Of a DNA stretch of 64,000 nucleotides, positions 24,010 through 34,877 are shown one piece after another. Made by a program: the position numbers and the translations under genes. The stretch's first letter is position 1. Every line of letters starts with the position of its first letter. The stretch comes from Blastomyces gilchristii SLH14081 (lineage: Eukaryota > Ascomycota > Eurotiomycetes > Onygenales > Ajellomycetaceae). The notes under the pieces were generated by a model. That model saw only the letters and a program-made list of their open reading frames with translations. It ran no database searches and was not told the DNA's origin. The stretch is taken from contig NW_003101678.1 of assembly GCF_000003855.2 (NCBI RefSeq), positions 3,282,484 through 3,346,483 of the forward strand, given 5' to 3'.

Positions 24010-25780
24010 ATGAATGTATAACAAAAACAACAAAAAAAGTTTAAAAACTCTTTAAAAATCACATTTATTCAAAACAATGTGAATAGAAACTCAAATTGTA
24101 TTTATTCTTGTCTTCAGATTGTATTTAAATAAAAAGTTGATTTTATACTGCTTCAGAAGCTGAATTTTGATACTGAGTAAAAATATATCATTTCTCATTC
24201 AAGCTACTACTGCTTTCTATCTCAAAAGTCTGAGATAAAGTCAAGAGTAGTGATCTATGAAAGAAAGAGATCAAGATATCAATTTAATCTAAGATTTGAT
24301 ATCATGTCTGACCCTGATATCCTGATGAGTGATATTATAGATAAAGAGAATGAGTTTGATACTATACAGCTCATAAATATCTATAATGAAAAGTCATTGA
24401 AGAAAAATAATAATATCTGAATAATTAATAGAGGATTTCTGAACATAACTTTATTAAGAAACTCTATAATTGTAGAAGATTTCAATGCATATCATCTCTG
24501 ATAAAATTCAGAATGTAAAAGAGCAGTAAGAGCTAATAATCTAATTGAATAAATCTTTGAGCATTTAATAGATTTAGTTAATAAGTCTGATTAATAAACA
24601 TTCTTTAGAAAAGACATGAAACAGAAATCTATTATAGATCTAATCTTCATGTCACAAAATCTAATTGAAAAAAGACTTATAAACTGATTTATTGATTCAA
24701 ATGAAATCTCAGAATCAGATCATGAGATCATTCAATTTAATATTGAACTCAGTGAAAAATAAAGAAGTGAAAATCCTCTTCTCTCTAATCAGTATAACTT
24801 TGAAAAAGCTGATTAGAAAGCAGTTAAAGAAAGTGTAAAACAGCTGAAATCTGAAAAGCAGAGTAAGCTCTATTGAAATCAAAGTCAAGTTATCTCAAAT
24901 GAAATGCTTAAGAATAAAGTAAAGCTGATTACATCTATTCTTCTAACAAGTATTAGAGAAAATATTTCAAAGAAAAAGTCTTCTAAGTATTTCAAATCTT
25001 GATGAAATGAGAATATCACTTCTAAAAGAAAGCAATTAGTCACTGCTAAGAGAGATTGAAAGAATAATCTAATATCTGATAAAGAGTTCAAAGTTATTTG
25101 AAATGAATATTTTTCAGAGATTAAGAGAGTCAAAACAGATTGCTGAAACAAATTTCTTGAAGAAGTATAAGAAAAAGAAGTTTTTAATGACTTCAACTAT
25201 ACTAAAACAAGAAGTGTAGCAAAGCTTTCAGCCTTAGAATATGAATTTCAGAATGAATCATATACAGCAAACTCTTTTGAGAAAAAGTGTTATGCTTTTA
25301 TAAGAATTCTCTTTCAAAACTCATCACATTTAGAAGAGAAGAATATGTTATTTCATAAATATATTGATGAAAATAACTGAGAATGGCCTGAGCTTACATG
25401 TGATGAACTAGAGTCAGTAATATACTCAAGTTCAATTAAAACTGCTGCAGGACCTGATTCAATCAATCACTTAATTATTTAAAACATATATTCCTACTTG
25501 AAGAATGAATACTTTGAGCTTTCTTTTCAATCTCTTAAAAAATGATTATCATTCTGAATACTGAAGAGAAGCTACTGAAGTGATCCTTGCAAAACCTAAT
25601 AGAAAAGCTTTAATTTCTAAGTTATATAGAGTAATACCTCTGTTGAACTGTCTGAGAAAAATTCTAGAAAAGATAATAGCTACTAGATTATCTTTTATAA
25701 GCTCTATTAGCAATTCTCTTCTATTTAATGAATAAATGAGAGATAGAAAACAATGTTCTGCAATTAACACTGTTCTTTCA
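24010..25780 (+). pseudogene. LINE B ORF2, endonuclease and RT N-terminal part
   Basis: ATG at 24010 corresponds to 58172 in LINE C. The endonuclease covers about 24060-24760; the GDFNAH-type metal-binding motif of the family has decayed (near 24475) and the SDH motif is seen near 24715. The RT begins about 25380 with the conserved TAAGPDSINHLI block at 25440. A 1-base insertion near 25525 shifts the frame relative to LINE C. The protein would nick the target DNA and prime reverse transcription there. Interrupted by SINE 1 at 25780. Confidence 0.8.
25770..25780. repeat. SINE 1 target duplication, left (CTGTTCTTTCA)
   Basis: 11-bp direct repeat with 26677-26687. The intact LINE has one copy (near 59937). 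Confidence 0.92.
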
Positions 25781-25870
25781 GGCCCCGGTGGCCGAATGGT
25801 TAATGCGGCCACCCGGTAGCACCTTGGCGTGGGAAACCAAGGCGCGTGGGTTCGAAACCCGCAGGGGATA
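25781..25870 (+). other. tRNA-like head of SINE 1 (class II tRNA origin)
   Basis: The A box TGGCCGAATGG and B box GGTTCGAAACC match pol III promoter consensus. The T-arm stem GTGGG/CCCGC pairs. CCCC near the start can pair with GGGG near the end. An extra stem CCTTGG/CCAAGG is present. The spacing fits a Leu/Ser-type tRNA. The anticodon arm is not a normal 5-bp stem with 7-base loop, so it is unlikely to be a working tRNA. Confidence 0.8.
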
Positions 25871-26053
25871 CATTAAATCCGGAACTCAAGCACCTCAGGT
25901 TTCTAATAAATACAGAGGTGTACAAATCGATTCAATGAATTGCTCTATGTTCCTGGGCTGGGAAGTTATTATCGCATGTATCTAATTGTCACTTCTTTGT
26001 ATTTTCCTATGTTCTTGTTATCTTGGCATGGTCTCAACACCTGTATTTCCTCC

Positions 26054-26558
26054 TAGACTGACCGTGTGACCGTGTCTGGGACCAGGACCAGATTTTTTGA
26101 TAGTTTCATTACCAATTCGACTGATCCCATTACATGGTTTTAACATTAGATAGTAGTCCCATACTGTCCCAGTGGAACTTACTGTCTACTCTTGTCACAT
26201 TTTCCAAATGAGACCATGATTTCCACTTCTCAATTTAAATTATTTTTATTGCTTTAAATGACTTTAAATCTCATTTGAGTGTTATCAAAAAGCATTACTT
26301 TTTAAAAAATTAAAAATAGTCTAAAAAAACCTTAAAATGTCTAAAAATAGTAACTTTATGCTAAGAATGGGACTAAATGAGACCAAATGAGACCACTTTC
26401 TCATTTTTTTCAAGTCATGGTTCCATTTTAAGATCTGATATATAGTCACTTTACATGTTTTTTTGATAGCCAGTCCCAGCGGGATTCACGCCAAGAAATG
26501 TATGGGACCAGACCAAATGAGACCAAATGTGAAATTCATGGTCCCGGCGGTCAGTCTA
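26054..26558 (+). mobile_element. hAT-like MITE copy 4 (little mutated)
   Basis: 505 bp with near-perfect termini TAGACTGACCG and CGGTCAGTCTA. Duplication TTTCCTCC at 26046-26053 and 26559-26566. Inserted in SINE 1. Forward orientation. One of the best copies for a consensus. Confidence 0.95.
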
Positions 26559-26687
26559 TTTCCTCCTGTATAATCAACACTTGACCTGTATTTAACATCA
26601 CGCAAGGACTCATCATAAGCTCCGCTTGCATATGAGTATAATGAAAGAATAATAATAATAATAATAATAATAATAACTGTTCTTTCA

Positions 26688-27308
26688 GTTATTCATGATA
26701 TTCAAGTAGCAAAGCATGAAGACCTGGTCTCAACTGCAGTTTTTATTGATATAAAAGATGTATTTGATTATATTTTAAAGTCTAAGATAATTCAAACTTT
26801 GAAGATGTTAAAACTGTCACTTTCTCTAATAAAATAAGTTAATTGTTTTATATCTAAAAGAATTACACAACTATTCTTTGATGAAAGAAAACAAGATAAG
26901 ACTCAGATAAAAATAGAAGTCTTGTAAGAATCTTCAATCTCACCTGTTTTATTAACAATATACACTGCATATCTATTCAAGAATAGAGAGATGAAAATAG
27001 TGAGATTTTCAAGTGATGTAGATGATATTGATCTACTCTACAGTTCGAAGACAATCAAAGAGAATTTAGAAGTGATTGAAAAAACAGTAAAGAAAATCTT
27101 TGTTAGAGTAGATATCAATATAATTCAATTTAATATGAATAAAACTGAGTTAATTCACTTTTTTCTCAGATTTAATGAGAAAGAACTAAGTCTAACTCTT
27201 TTAAATAAAGAGATTAAACCCAGTTTGAATGTCAAATGACTAGAAGTATGATTAAACTTCAAGTTGAATTTTAAATATCATATTCAACAAAGAATCATCA
27301 AGACAGAG
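26688..27308 (+). pseudogene. LINE B ORF2, central RT part
   Basis: Continues the RT after SINE 1 in the frame predicted from the insertion size and the upstream 1-base shift. The palm active site reads DVDDIDLLYSSKT at about 27016-27055, so the catalytic Asp-Asp survives here, unlike in LINE A and LINE C. Open from 26991 to 27239. Cut by Gypsy E at 27308. Confidence 0.82.
27304..27308. repeat. Gypsy E target duplication, left (CAGAG)
   Basis: Pairs with 31998-32002. Confidence 0.92.
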
Positions 27309-27599
27309 TGTGGCGGGCTGCGCCCGATCATTATATAGACTATTCCCTTACACTCCATAGATTCCGCCAAAAGCTCCGATTCTCAGTCATTCGCAATCAC
27401 TGATCCTCAGCTGAAAAACCCACAGAATTCCTATTCTTCCACCCCGAAGCTCCACCGCGTACACACTGTGTACACATATAAATATCTACTCTGATCACTG
27501 ATTCTTGCACTTTCTCTTTCTTTTTCTTCTTTAACATTTTTCACTTTGTTATATAAGACCTATATATTTTACCAATCTATTCAGTGTAGGCCTCTTACA
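27309..27599 (+). repeat. Gypsy E 5' LTR, CpG-rich
   Basis: Starts TGTGGCGGGCTGCGCCCG and ends CTCTTACA. About 9 CpG. Confidence 0.92.
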
Positions 27600-27933
27600 C
27601 TTGAAAAATGTTCATCATCTTCTTATTAGAAATGATTATTCATGTATCATCTTCTCATTAGAAACAATTACTCACTGAGATATCTGAACACATAACAATG
27701 TGTAAGAAATAGAGAAACAGTCAAACAGTTAAGTGAACACTGAGTTCTCAGATAGAAGCTTGCTTGTCAGTCACTCTGACTCTGTGACAAGATCTTATGA
27801 AGAGAACAAGATCTTACAAAGAGAATATCAGTGAAAGATCTGAGAGTTCTGACACTACAGATATATGAGATATTTATACAATTACACTTCTTCTGATTTC
27901 ACAGATATCATAGATTCAATGATTGATATAATC

Positions 27934-28270
27934 ATGTCTAATGATAGTATGAGAGAACTCTTGAACATGAGTATAGATGCAGTGCTACAGTGGCTCTGAG
28001 CAATGTTAAAACTACAACATCAACAAATAGCTAATATGCATGCAACTCAACAATGCCAATATGAAGGAATTCAACAATTATTCTAACAAGGAACTCATGC
28101 AATTCCAACATCTACAGAATTGAATACAAAAGCGCTGAAAGAACACTTAGATGCTCCCGCGTATTTTAATACTTCTGACCTCACTCTCTACTCATCATGG
28201 AGAATGGAAATGCTCGCGAAACTGAGTGTAGATGAAGATGTCATTGGTTCACTAATCAATCAAGGTTGAT
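27934..28270 (+). pseudogene. Gypsy E gag remnant
   Basis: Starts at ATG 27934. It holds a Gln/His-rich segment near 28000-28080 and a gag-like stretch ending YSSWRMEMLAKLSVDED at about 28240. It stops abruptly at the 868-bp deletion (junction in CAATGAA, about 28276), so the rest of gag, including any nucleocapsid part, is absent. The piece right before the junction keeps CpG sites. Confidence 0.7.
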
Positions 28271-28276
28271 ATATCA

Positions 28277-28570
28277 ATGAACGCGATTCTTGTATCTACT
28301 GTGGTCGATAACATGTATAATATGAAAGCCATGGTAGACAGCGGTCTATGTCATTATGCAATGATTAAATCTTCAGTTGTAAGATGTTACAATCTTCAGT
28401 ATATTCCCTTATCAAAACCTCAACTCCTCACAGGATTTGATGGCTCAAAAGACATTTGTACCTGTTACATGGTGAAGTTGAACATAGATGTCAGAGGACA
28501 TCAATGTGAAGATGCCTATGCATATGAAGTTGATAATCTTGATTATGATCTTATGTTAGAACTTGCCTGA
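28277..28570 (+). pseudogene. Gypsy E aspartic protease fragment
   Basis: Open for 97 codons. The motif MVDSG (about 28330-28345) is the catalytic Asp loop of retropepsins (D-S/T-G). The downstream strand ends YDLMLELA, similar to the LDYDLILG strand of Gypsy proteases, with the final Gly changed. The ATG at 28277 is created by or lies next to the deletion junction, so it is not the native start. The protease would cut the polyprotein during particle maturation. It is continuous with pol downstream through stops. Confidence 0.75.
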
Positions 28571-31496
28571 CTATCAGAACAAGGTATCTTGTTGAATACT
28601 TGAAACAGAAGCTTAATATTCCCTAATAATGATAGGGTTCATGAAGATGACATTCACAAGACTATGAATCTGCCACAGATCTCTGCCAATGCCTATGAAA
28701 TGCTCTAAAAAGAAACTTGCTGAAAAGATCATTAATAGCAGAATCATGTAACAATCTATTTCATCAGCCTGGCTGATATTAAGAAAGCTCTAGAGAAGTT
28801 ATCTCATACTACAATAACAGATTCTTATACAAAACTCTCTTAACAATATTATGAATATCTAGATGTCTTCTGATAAGACAATACTATGAATATACCTCTC
28901 TTATAAGACTCAGAAGTAGATCACAGTATCAAGTTAGAAAAGAAGAATAATAAGAACTCTAAGTCATCATGAAGCCCTCTTTATAACATGTCTCAAGATG
29001 AACTTTTTCTTCTTCAGAAGACACTCAATAATCTGTTGAATAAGAGATTTATATATATTAGTAACTCTTTCACTGCAGCTTCTATTCTCTTTACAAAGAA
29101 ACTAGGTGAAGAACTCTGATTCTGTATGAACTATTGAGAATTGAATAGATTAATTAAGAAGAATCACTATTCTTTATCTCTTATTAATGAAATTCTAGCT
29201 CACATTGAACAAGCTCAATAATTTATAAAACTAGATATCATCACTGCATTTCATAAAATCTGTATGACTGAAGAAGATAAATGACTTACAGTATTCTGAA
29301 CATGTTATAATCTCTTTGAATGAATAGTTATACTCTTTGAACTGATTAATACTCTCAGTATATTTCAGAAGTATATTAACTGAGCACTCTGAGATTTTCT
29401 TAATGAATTTATATCTGTATATCTTGATAATATTCTCATCTTCACTGATGAGTTCAGAAAAGAATATCAAGAATATGTGTGAAGAGTATTACAATGATTA
29501 TAAGAAGCAGAACTATTAATAGATATTAATAAGTATGATTTTGAAGTCAAGAGTATCAAATATCTAGATTTTATCATAGAAGCTGATAAGAAAATTTGAA
29601 TGAATTCTGAGAAAGTGTCTGTCATTCTTGAATGAGAAGCTTCATATACTGTGAAAGATATATGAAGCTTCATTGAATTTGCTAACTGCTATTAATGATT
29701 TATATGAAACTTCTTAGATATTGTGAGATCACTTACAGAACTCATCAGAAAGAACTCAGTATTTCAGTGATCAGTAAACACTGAAGCTGTATTTATATAG
29801 ATAAAGAAGATGTTCATCAATATCTCTCTACTAATGATATTTAATTTCAATTATGAAACAGTTGTTAAAGCTAACTTCTCTGACTATGTTACAGAGAGAG
29901 CTATATTATAATATAATAATAAAGATATCTTACAATCATATATCTACATGTCTAAGAAACTGAGTCTCATTAAATGCAACTATGAGATCTATGATAAGAA
30001 ACTTCTTATAATTATAAACTGTCTAGAAGAATGAGACTCTGAACTCTGAAGTATCTCTGAATTTGAGATAATCACAGATTATAAGAATCTCAAGTACTTC
30101 ATAACTACTTATAAACTCACTGAATAATAGATGTAATAATCTGAGTTCTTAAGCTGCTTTCATTTTACAATACACTACTGTTTCAGCAGCCAGAACTTGA
30201 TAATAGATACTCTCTCTCAATGAGAGTAAGATATGCCTTTCAATGTAACAGACACTTATTGAATGAATCAAGAACATCAGCTTCTAGATCTGAAGATATT
30301 AGTTAATCAAGATGAAAGAACTCATGACACTATACATACTTCTCTGATTAGAACACTCCCTCTTCAAACTGTCACTGACACTGATACTGATATTAATACT
30401 GATATCTCAACTTCTTCTGAATCTACACTGAATAAATTATGACATGTAACAGCTCAAACTAATGAACTTCTTCAAGCACTCACTGAAGCAGTATATCAAG
30501 AAGCATCTCAATTCCTCTCAGAACTACATATAAGAACTGACATCTCAGAATGCTTAATTGATGACAATAATGCTCTGCAGTTCTGTAAATGACATTGAGT
30601 CTCTCACTCTGAACTCTTACACACCTGAATAATGTAAGAGATGCATGATTCATGTATGACTGATCACTCAGGTTGTGAACAATTGTACTGAATGATCTCT
30701 CAAGAGTTCTACTGATCTGAGATATTAAATGATATCAGACATTTTATTTGAAACTGCAACTAGTGTTCTTTCATCATCTTGTGAAAGAACTGTAGAAAAG
30801 GCCTACTGAAATCACTTAATGTCTCTGATAGAATCTTATAAGATGTAGTAATTGACTTTGCTGTTGATCTCTCTGAGAGCAAGAATTGTACGAATATCCT
30901 GATCATTGTGAACTGATTGAGTAAAGATGTAATATTGAAACCTTGTGATAAGATGAATGCTGAACAAGTCACTGAAGCTTTTCTACAGAGCCTGTTCTAT
31001 TAAATGCATGAATTGCCAAGATCTATAGTATCAGATCAGAGCTGTCAATTTGTGAGCGCTCTCTGGACAAGGATCTGTCAAGTCCTCAAGATTACACGCC
31101 GTTTGTCAACTGCCTACCACCCCGAGACCGATGGCGTGTCAGAACGGACAATCCAGATCGCCGATAATATAGTAACGAAGCTCCGAGACGCCCGCGACTG
31201 GGCAGAGGCCTCCATGGCAACCGCGAAACAAGACCAAGAGGACCAAACCAATGTTCACTGAGATCCCGCCGAGCAATATAAGATAGGAGACTTGGTGTGA
31301 TTGAATCTCAAGAACATACAGACCACATGTTCATCTCATACACTGAATTATCACCATGTCAAGTATAAAGTGATAGAAGTTCTAGGTAGTCACAACTACT
31401 GTCTTGACACATCATCAGAGATTCATGATGTCTTTCACACAAGCTTGCTCTGCTGTGCTGTCATCAATCTGTTCCCTTCTCAACTGATTTCTGACT
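28571..31496 (+). pseudogene. Gypsy E pol: RT, RNase H, integrase
   Basis: RT from about 29040; the active site at 29413-29442 reads SVYLDNILIF (second catalytic Asp to Asn). RNase H covers about 29830-30170 (KANFSDYVTERA and [20 protein letters not shown]). Integrase: first catalytic Asp region near 30850 (VVIDFAVDLSESKN), second at about 31022 (IVSDQSCQFVSALW), Glu in HPETDGVSERT near 31110-31145, and C-terminal YKVIEVLGSHNYCLDT at 31364. Between the Glu motif and the C-terminal module 69 residues are missing, an in-frame deletion. The stretch 31040-31290 is strikingly unmutated. Confidence 0.82.
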
Positions 31497-31706
31497 GACA
31501 GCCGCCAGGAATCATAGGAGAAGATAATGAACTTGAATGAGAGATTGAAGATATTCTTGATGAGAGATCTCACAGCTGCAGCTGATAATATCTTGTGAAA
31601 TGAGTTAGCTACAATTGGCTCAATCTGAACTCTGAGTTCCATGCTATCTGAGATCACAGCCCTTGACTGATGAGAACTACACATGATTAGAAAAGAGAGG
31701 GACTAA

Positions 31707-31997
31707 TGTGACAGACTGTGCCTGATTATTATATAGACTATTCTCTTACACTTCATAGATTTCACTGAAAGCTCTGATTCTCAGTCATTCTCAATTGTCA
31801 ATTCTTGACTGAAAAACTCACATAATTTCTATTCTTCTGCTCTGAAGCTTCACTGTGTACACATTATGTATGTGTATAAATATTTACTTCAATTGCTGAT
31901 TCTCATACTTTCTCTTTCTTTTCCTTCTTTAATGTTTTTCACTTTGTTATATAAGATCTATATATTATATCAATTTATTCGGCGTAGGCCTCTCACA
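31707..31997 (+). repeat. Gypsy E 3' LTR, RIP-mutated
   Basis: Starts TGTGACAGACTGTGCCTG; about 2 CpG remain, both in GGCGTAGG/TCGG near its end. Confidence 0.92.
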
Positions 31998-32002
31998 CAG
32001 AG

Positions 32003-33561
32003 AGACTACTGAATAGTATAATCAGACTATTAAATACTGAGAGAGATCTATTCTTTCAGGCTATGAGATAGTTATACATAGCCTGTATTATCTCAGTAGC
32101 TGATTATGAAGTTCAAGTTTGATGAAATAATTAAGATAATTTCACTGAACTCTTTCAAAGTCTATAAAACAGAGCTTTGAGAAGAATTCTGAAAGTATTT
32201 AAATCATCTTCTATTAAAGTAATGAAAATTGAAGCTTCAATTTCATCTTCTACTATTCAATTTAAAAAAGACTGTATAAACTATGCTCTGAGAGTCATGA
32301 AGATAAGCTTAAATTATATAATTAGAGAAAGAGTCTCTTCTTCATTTTCATCAATTAACTCTGAGAATGAACTGGATTGAAATAGATTTCTTGATTGAAA
32401 TGAAAATAATTCTTCAAAGAAAATATTCTCTCAACTATACAGACTATACTCACTGATTAAAAATCAATTTTCTTATTAAATATTGAAAAAGTTGATCATG
32501 AGAAGATATCTCTCTGAAGAGAAAAGCTTGAATCTCTCATAGACTTGCAAATAAGTGAACTATCTAAAGAGAGAGAATATGAACAGTATTTGAAGAGAAT
32601 TTCTACAATTAATATGAAAGACTCTATTCTGATTTATTCAGATGACTCAAAAAATGAGAACTTGAATAGATTAGACACAGACATTACTTATACTAAAGAT
32701 AGTATCAATTTTATCTCAGATTTCTGAAATTTAGGCTGTGAATCTGAAGTCTTTAATACTGAACTATTTATAATAGTAAAAGCTTTCAAACTCATTAAAA
32801 TAAAATCTTATAAAAGAGAAAATAGTTTGAAAGAGACATGAATATTCTCTGATAGTCAAGCTGCTTTAAAAAGACTTGAAAATAGTCAGATTTATACTGA
32901 TCAAATGAATCTTGAACTGATTTTAAACTCTGTTTTGAAAATTCAAAAGAGAAGAATATCAAAACTAATAATTCATCTGCACTAAGTTCCTACTTATATG
33001 AATATTCATGACAATAAATTGACTGATTCAGCTGTAAAAAAGAGTTTAAAATTAAGCAGATCTATTCAAAAAATTATATTCTGATCTTTTATAAAGAGAA
33101 AGATAAAGAAATTCTGTTTAGATAAGTAAAATGAAAGCTGATAGAAATAAAAGAAGAGTATACATTATTCAAGATTTGAAATAAAACTCAAGTGAAAATC
33201 TTGTTCAATTAAATGTAAAAAGAAAATATTCTCATCTATAATACAGCTGAAACTAGAATATAACTATTTCAAATCTTATATACAAAGATTTGATGATAGA
33301 TTTGATTTAATAGAATGCTTATTCTGCAGTATAAATGAGAATTCTGAGTATATTATAATGCACTGTGCATTATATAATAGTCTCAGAGTCAGATGAAAAG
33401 AGAAGTATAATCTAAAGCAATTAAATATAAGGTTCTTATTCTCAACTGAGATAGGAATTAAATACTTAATAGACTTTCTATCAGAAACTCAAGCAGCTAC
33501 AAGAAAATGGCTAAATTCAGAAATATCTGAATATGAAGAGGAGGAAATTGATTAGATATAG
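32003..33561 (+). pseudogene. LINE B ORF2, C-terminal part with RNase H
   Basis: Resumes in the expected frame after Gypsy E. It holds the region after the RT (32177-32380), the RNase H domain (about 32610-33060: SILIYSDDS with the first catalytic Asp, IFSDSQAAL, LADSA-like end) and the Cys/His motif CSINENSEYIIMHC near 33330. The stop at 33559-33561 is the native end (LINE C ends the same way at 62128). Confidence 0.82.
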
Positions 33562-33777
33562 TCTGTTAAAACAGCTATACACTATCTTTTAACAGTTTGT
33601 TTTATTATAGTCTCTCTTTACTTTACTTTTTTCTTTCTATTCTTTTCTATCTATCTATTTAATGTGTCTATCTTTAAGACTGTGTTCTCTTTTCTTTTGT
33701 CATGATATTGTCAAATGATTTCAAAGTATCAGAAGATGTTAAAATACTGCAATTTGTAAACAGTTTTTGTATTCTGA
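33562..33777 (+). other. LINE B 3' UTR, first part
   Basis: Non-coding, T-rich, same as 62129-62350. Cut by Gypsy F; continues at 40521. Confidence 0.8.
33773..33777. repeat. Gypsy F target duplication, left (TCTGA)
   Basis: Pairs with TCTGG at 40516-40520; the one difference is G/A as expected from RIP. Confidence 0.85.
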
Positions 33778-34061
33778 TGTAAGAGGCCTACGCTGAATAG
33801 ATCAGTATACTATTTATAGATCTTATATAACAAAGTGAAAAACATTAAAGAAGGAAAGGAAAGAGAAAGTGCAGGAATCAGTGATTAGAGTGAATATTTA
33901 TACATGTATATAATAATGTACACAGTGAAGCTTCAGAGTGAAAGAATAGAAATTCTGTAGGTTTTCAGCTGATAATCAGTGACTGAGAATTGAAGCTTCA
34001 GTAGAAATCTGTGAAGTGTAATGAAATAGTCTATATAATTGATCAGGCGCAGCCTGCTATA
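33778..34061 (-). repeat. Gypsy F 3' LTR
   Basis: Plus-strand copy starts TGTAAGAGGCC; ends CTGCTATA, the terminal CA decayed to TA. About 2 CpG. Confidence 0.88.
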
Positions 34062-34372
34062 TTAACTCTTCTTTTTCAGAAGCAGTTCTCATTGGTCAAG
34101 AGCTGCTGTTTCAGATAACACAGAGCTCAGAGTTCAGATCAGATAATTGTAGCTGACTCATTTCACAAGATATTCTTAGCTGCAGTCACAGAGTCTCTTA
34201 TCAAAAATATCTTCAATTTCTCACTCAAGCTTATTATCTTCTTCTATGATCTCTGACGGCTGTCAGTCAGAAGTCAGTTGAGAAGAGAATGAATCAGTGA
34301 CAGTATGACAGAGTAGACTCATGTAAAACGCATCATGAATCTCTGACAGAGTATTAAGACAGTAGTTGTAAC

Positions 34373-34877
34373 TAGACTGACTGCTGGAACCATGAATTTC
34401 ACGTTTAATCCCATTTGATCTGATTCCATACATTTCTTAGCGTGAATCCCGCTGGGACTAGTTATTAAAAAAACATGCAAAGTGATCATATATGAGATCT
34501 CAAAATGAAACCATGACTTGAAAAAAATGAGAAAGTGGTCTCATTTAATTCCATTTAGTCCCATTCTTAGCATAAAGTTACTATTTTTAGACATTTTAAG
34601 GTTTTTTTAGACTATTTTTAATTTTTTAAAAAGTAACACTTTTTGATAACACTCAAATGAGATTTAAAGTCATTTAAAGCAATAAAAATAATTTAAATTG
34701 AGAAGTGAAAATCATGATCTCATTTGAAAAATGTAATAAGAGTAGACAGTAAGTCTCACTGAGACAGTATGAAACTACTATCTAATGTTAAAACCGTGTA
34801 ATGAGATCGGTTGAATTGGTAATAAGACTATCAAAAAATCTGGTCCTGGTCCCAGACACGGTCACACGGTCAGTTTA
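34373..34877 (-). mobile_element. hAT-like MITE copy 5
   Basis: 505 bp, reverse orientation; CGGTCAGTTTA at its plus-strand right end. Duplication GTTGTAAC at 34365-34372 and 34878-34885. The paralogous unoccupied site is in Gypsy D near 18240-18252 (GTTATAAC). Confidence 0.95.

Larger units (their letters stand above)
25781..26676 (+). mobile_element. tRNA-derived SINE 1 (about 383 bp without the MITE)
   Basis: Non-coding retroposon with an 11-bp target duplication. Head 25781-25870 is tRNA-like with A and B boxes; a unique body follows to about 26640; the tail is (AAT)n (26648-26676). The last 30 bases before and into the tail (GCATATGAGTATAATGAAAG...) resemble the LINE 3' end (GCATACATCTATAATTGAAG...), as expected for a SINE moved by that LINE. 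It is nearly free of RIP, GC-normal, and carries MITE copy 4. It has no ORF; the 65-codon frame at 25788-25985 is chance. Confidence 0.88.
27309..31997 (+). mobile_element. Ty3/Gypsy element E (family 2), two internal deletions
   Basis: Plus strand, 291-bp LTRs (27309-27599, 31707-31997), duplication CAGAG, polypurine tract GAAAAGAGAGGGACTAA just before the 3' LTR. The internal part is about 4.1 kb, against about 5.1 kb in D and F. The missing parts are 868 bp of gag/protease linker and 207 bp of integrase, both at short direct repeats. Inserted in LINE B ORF2; removing it restores the LINE frame. Confidence 0.92.

Noticed and set aside
25781..25870. Functional tRNA-Leu/Ser gene
   Set aside because: A and B boxes are good, but the anticodon arm is abnormal and the sequence is the head of a unit with its own target duplication and AAT tail.
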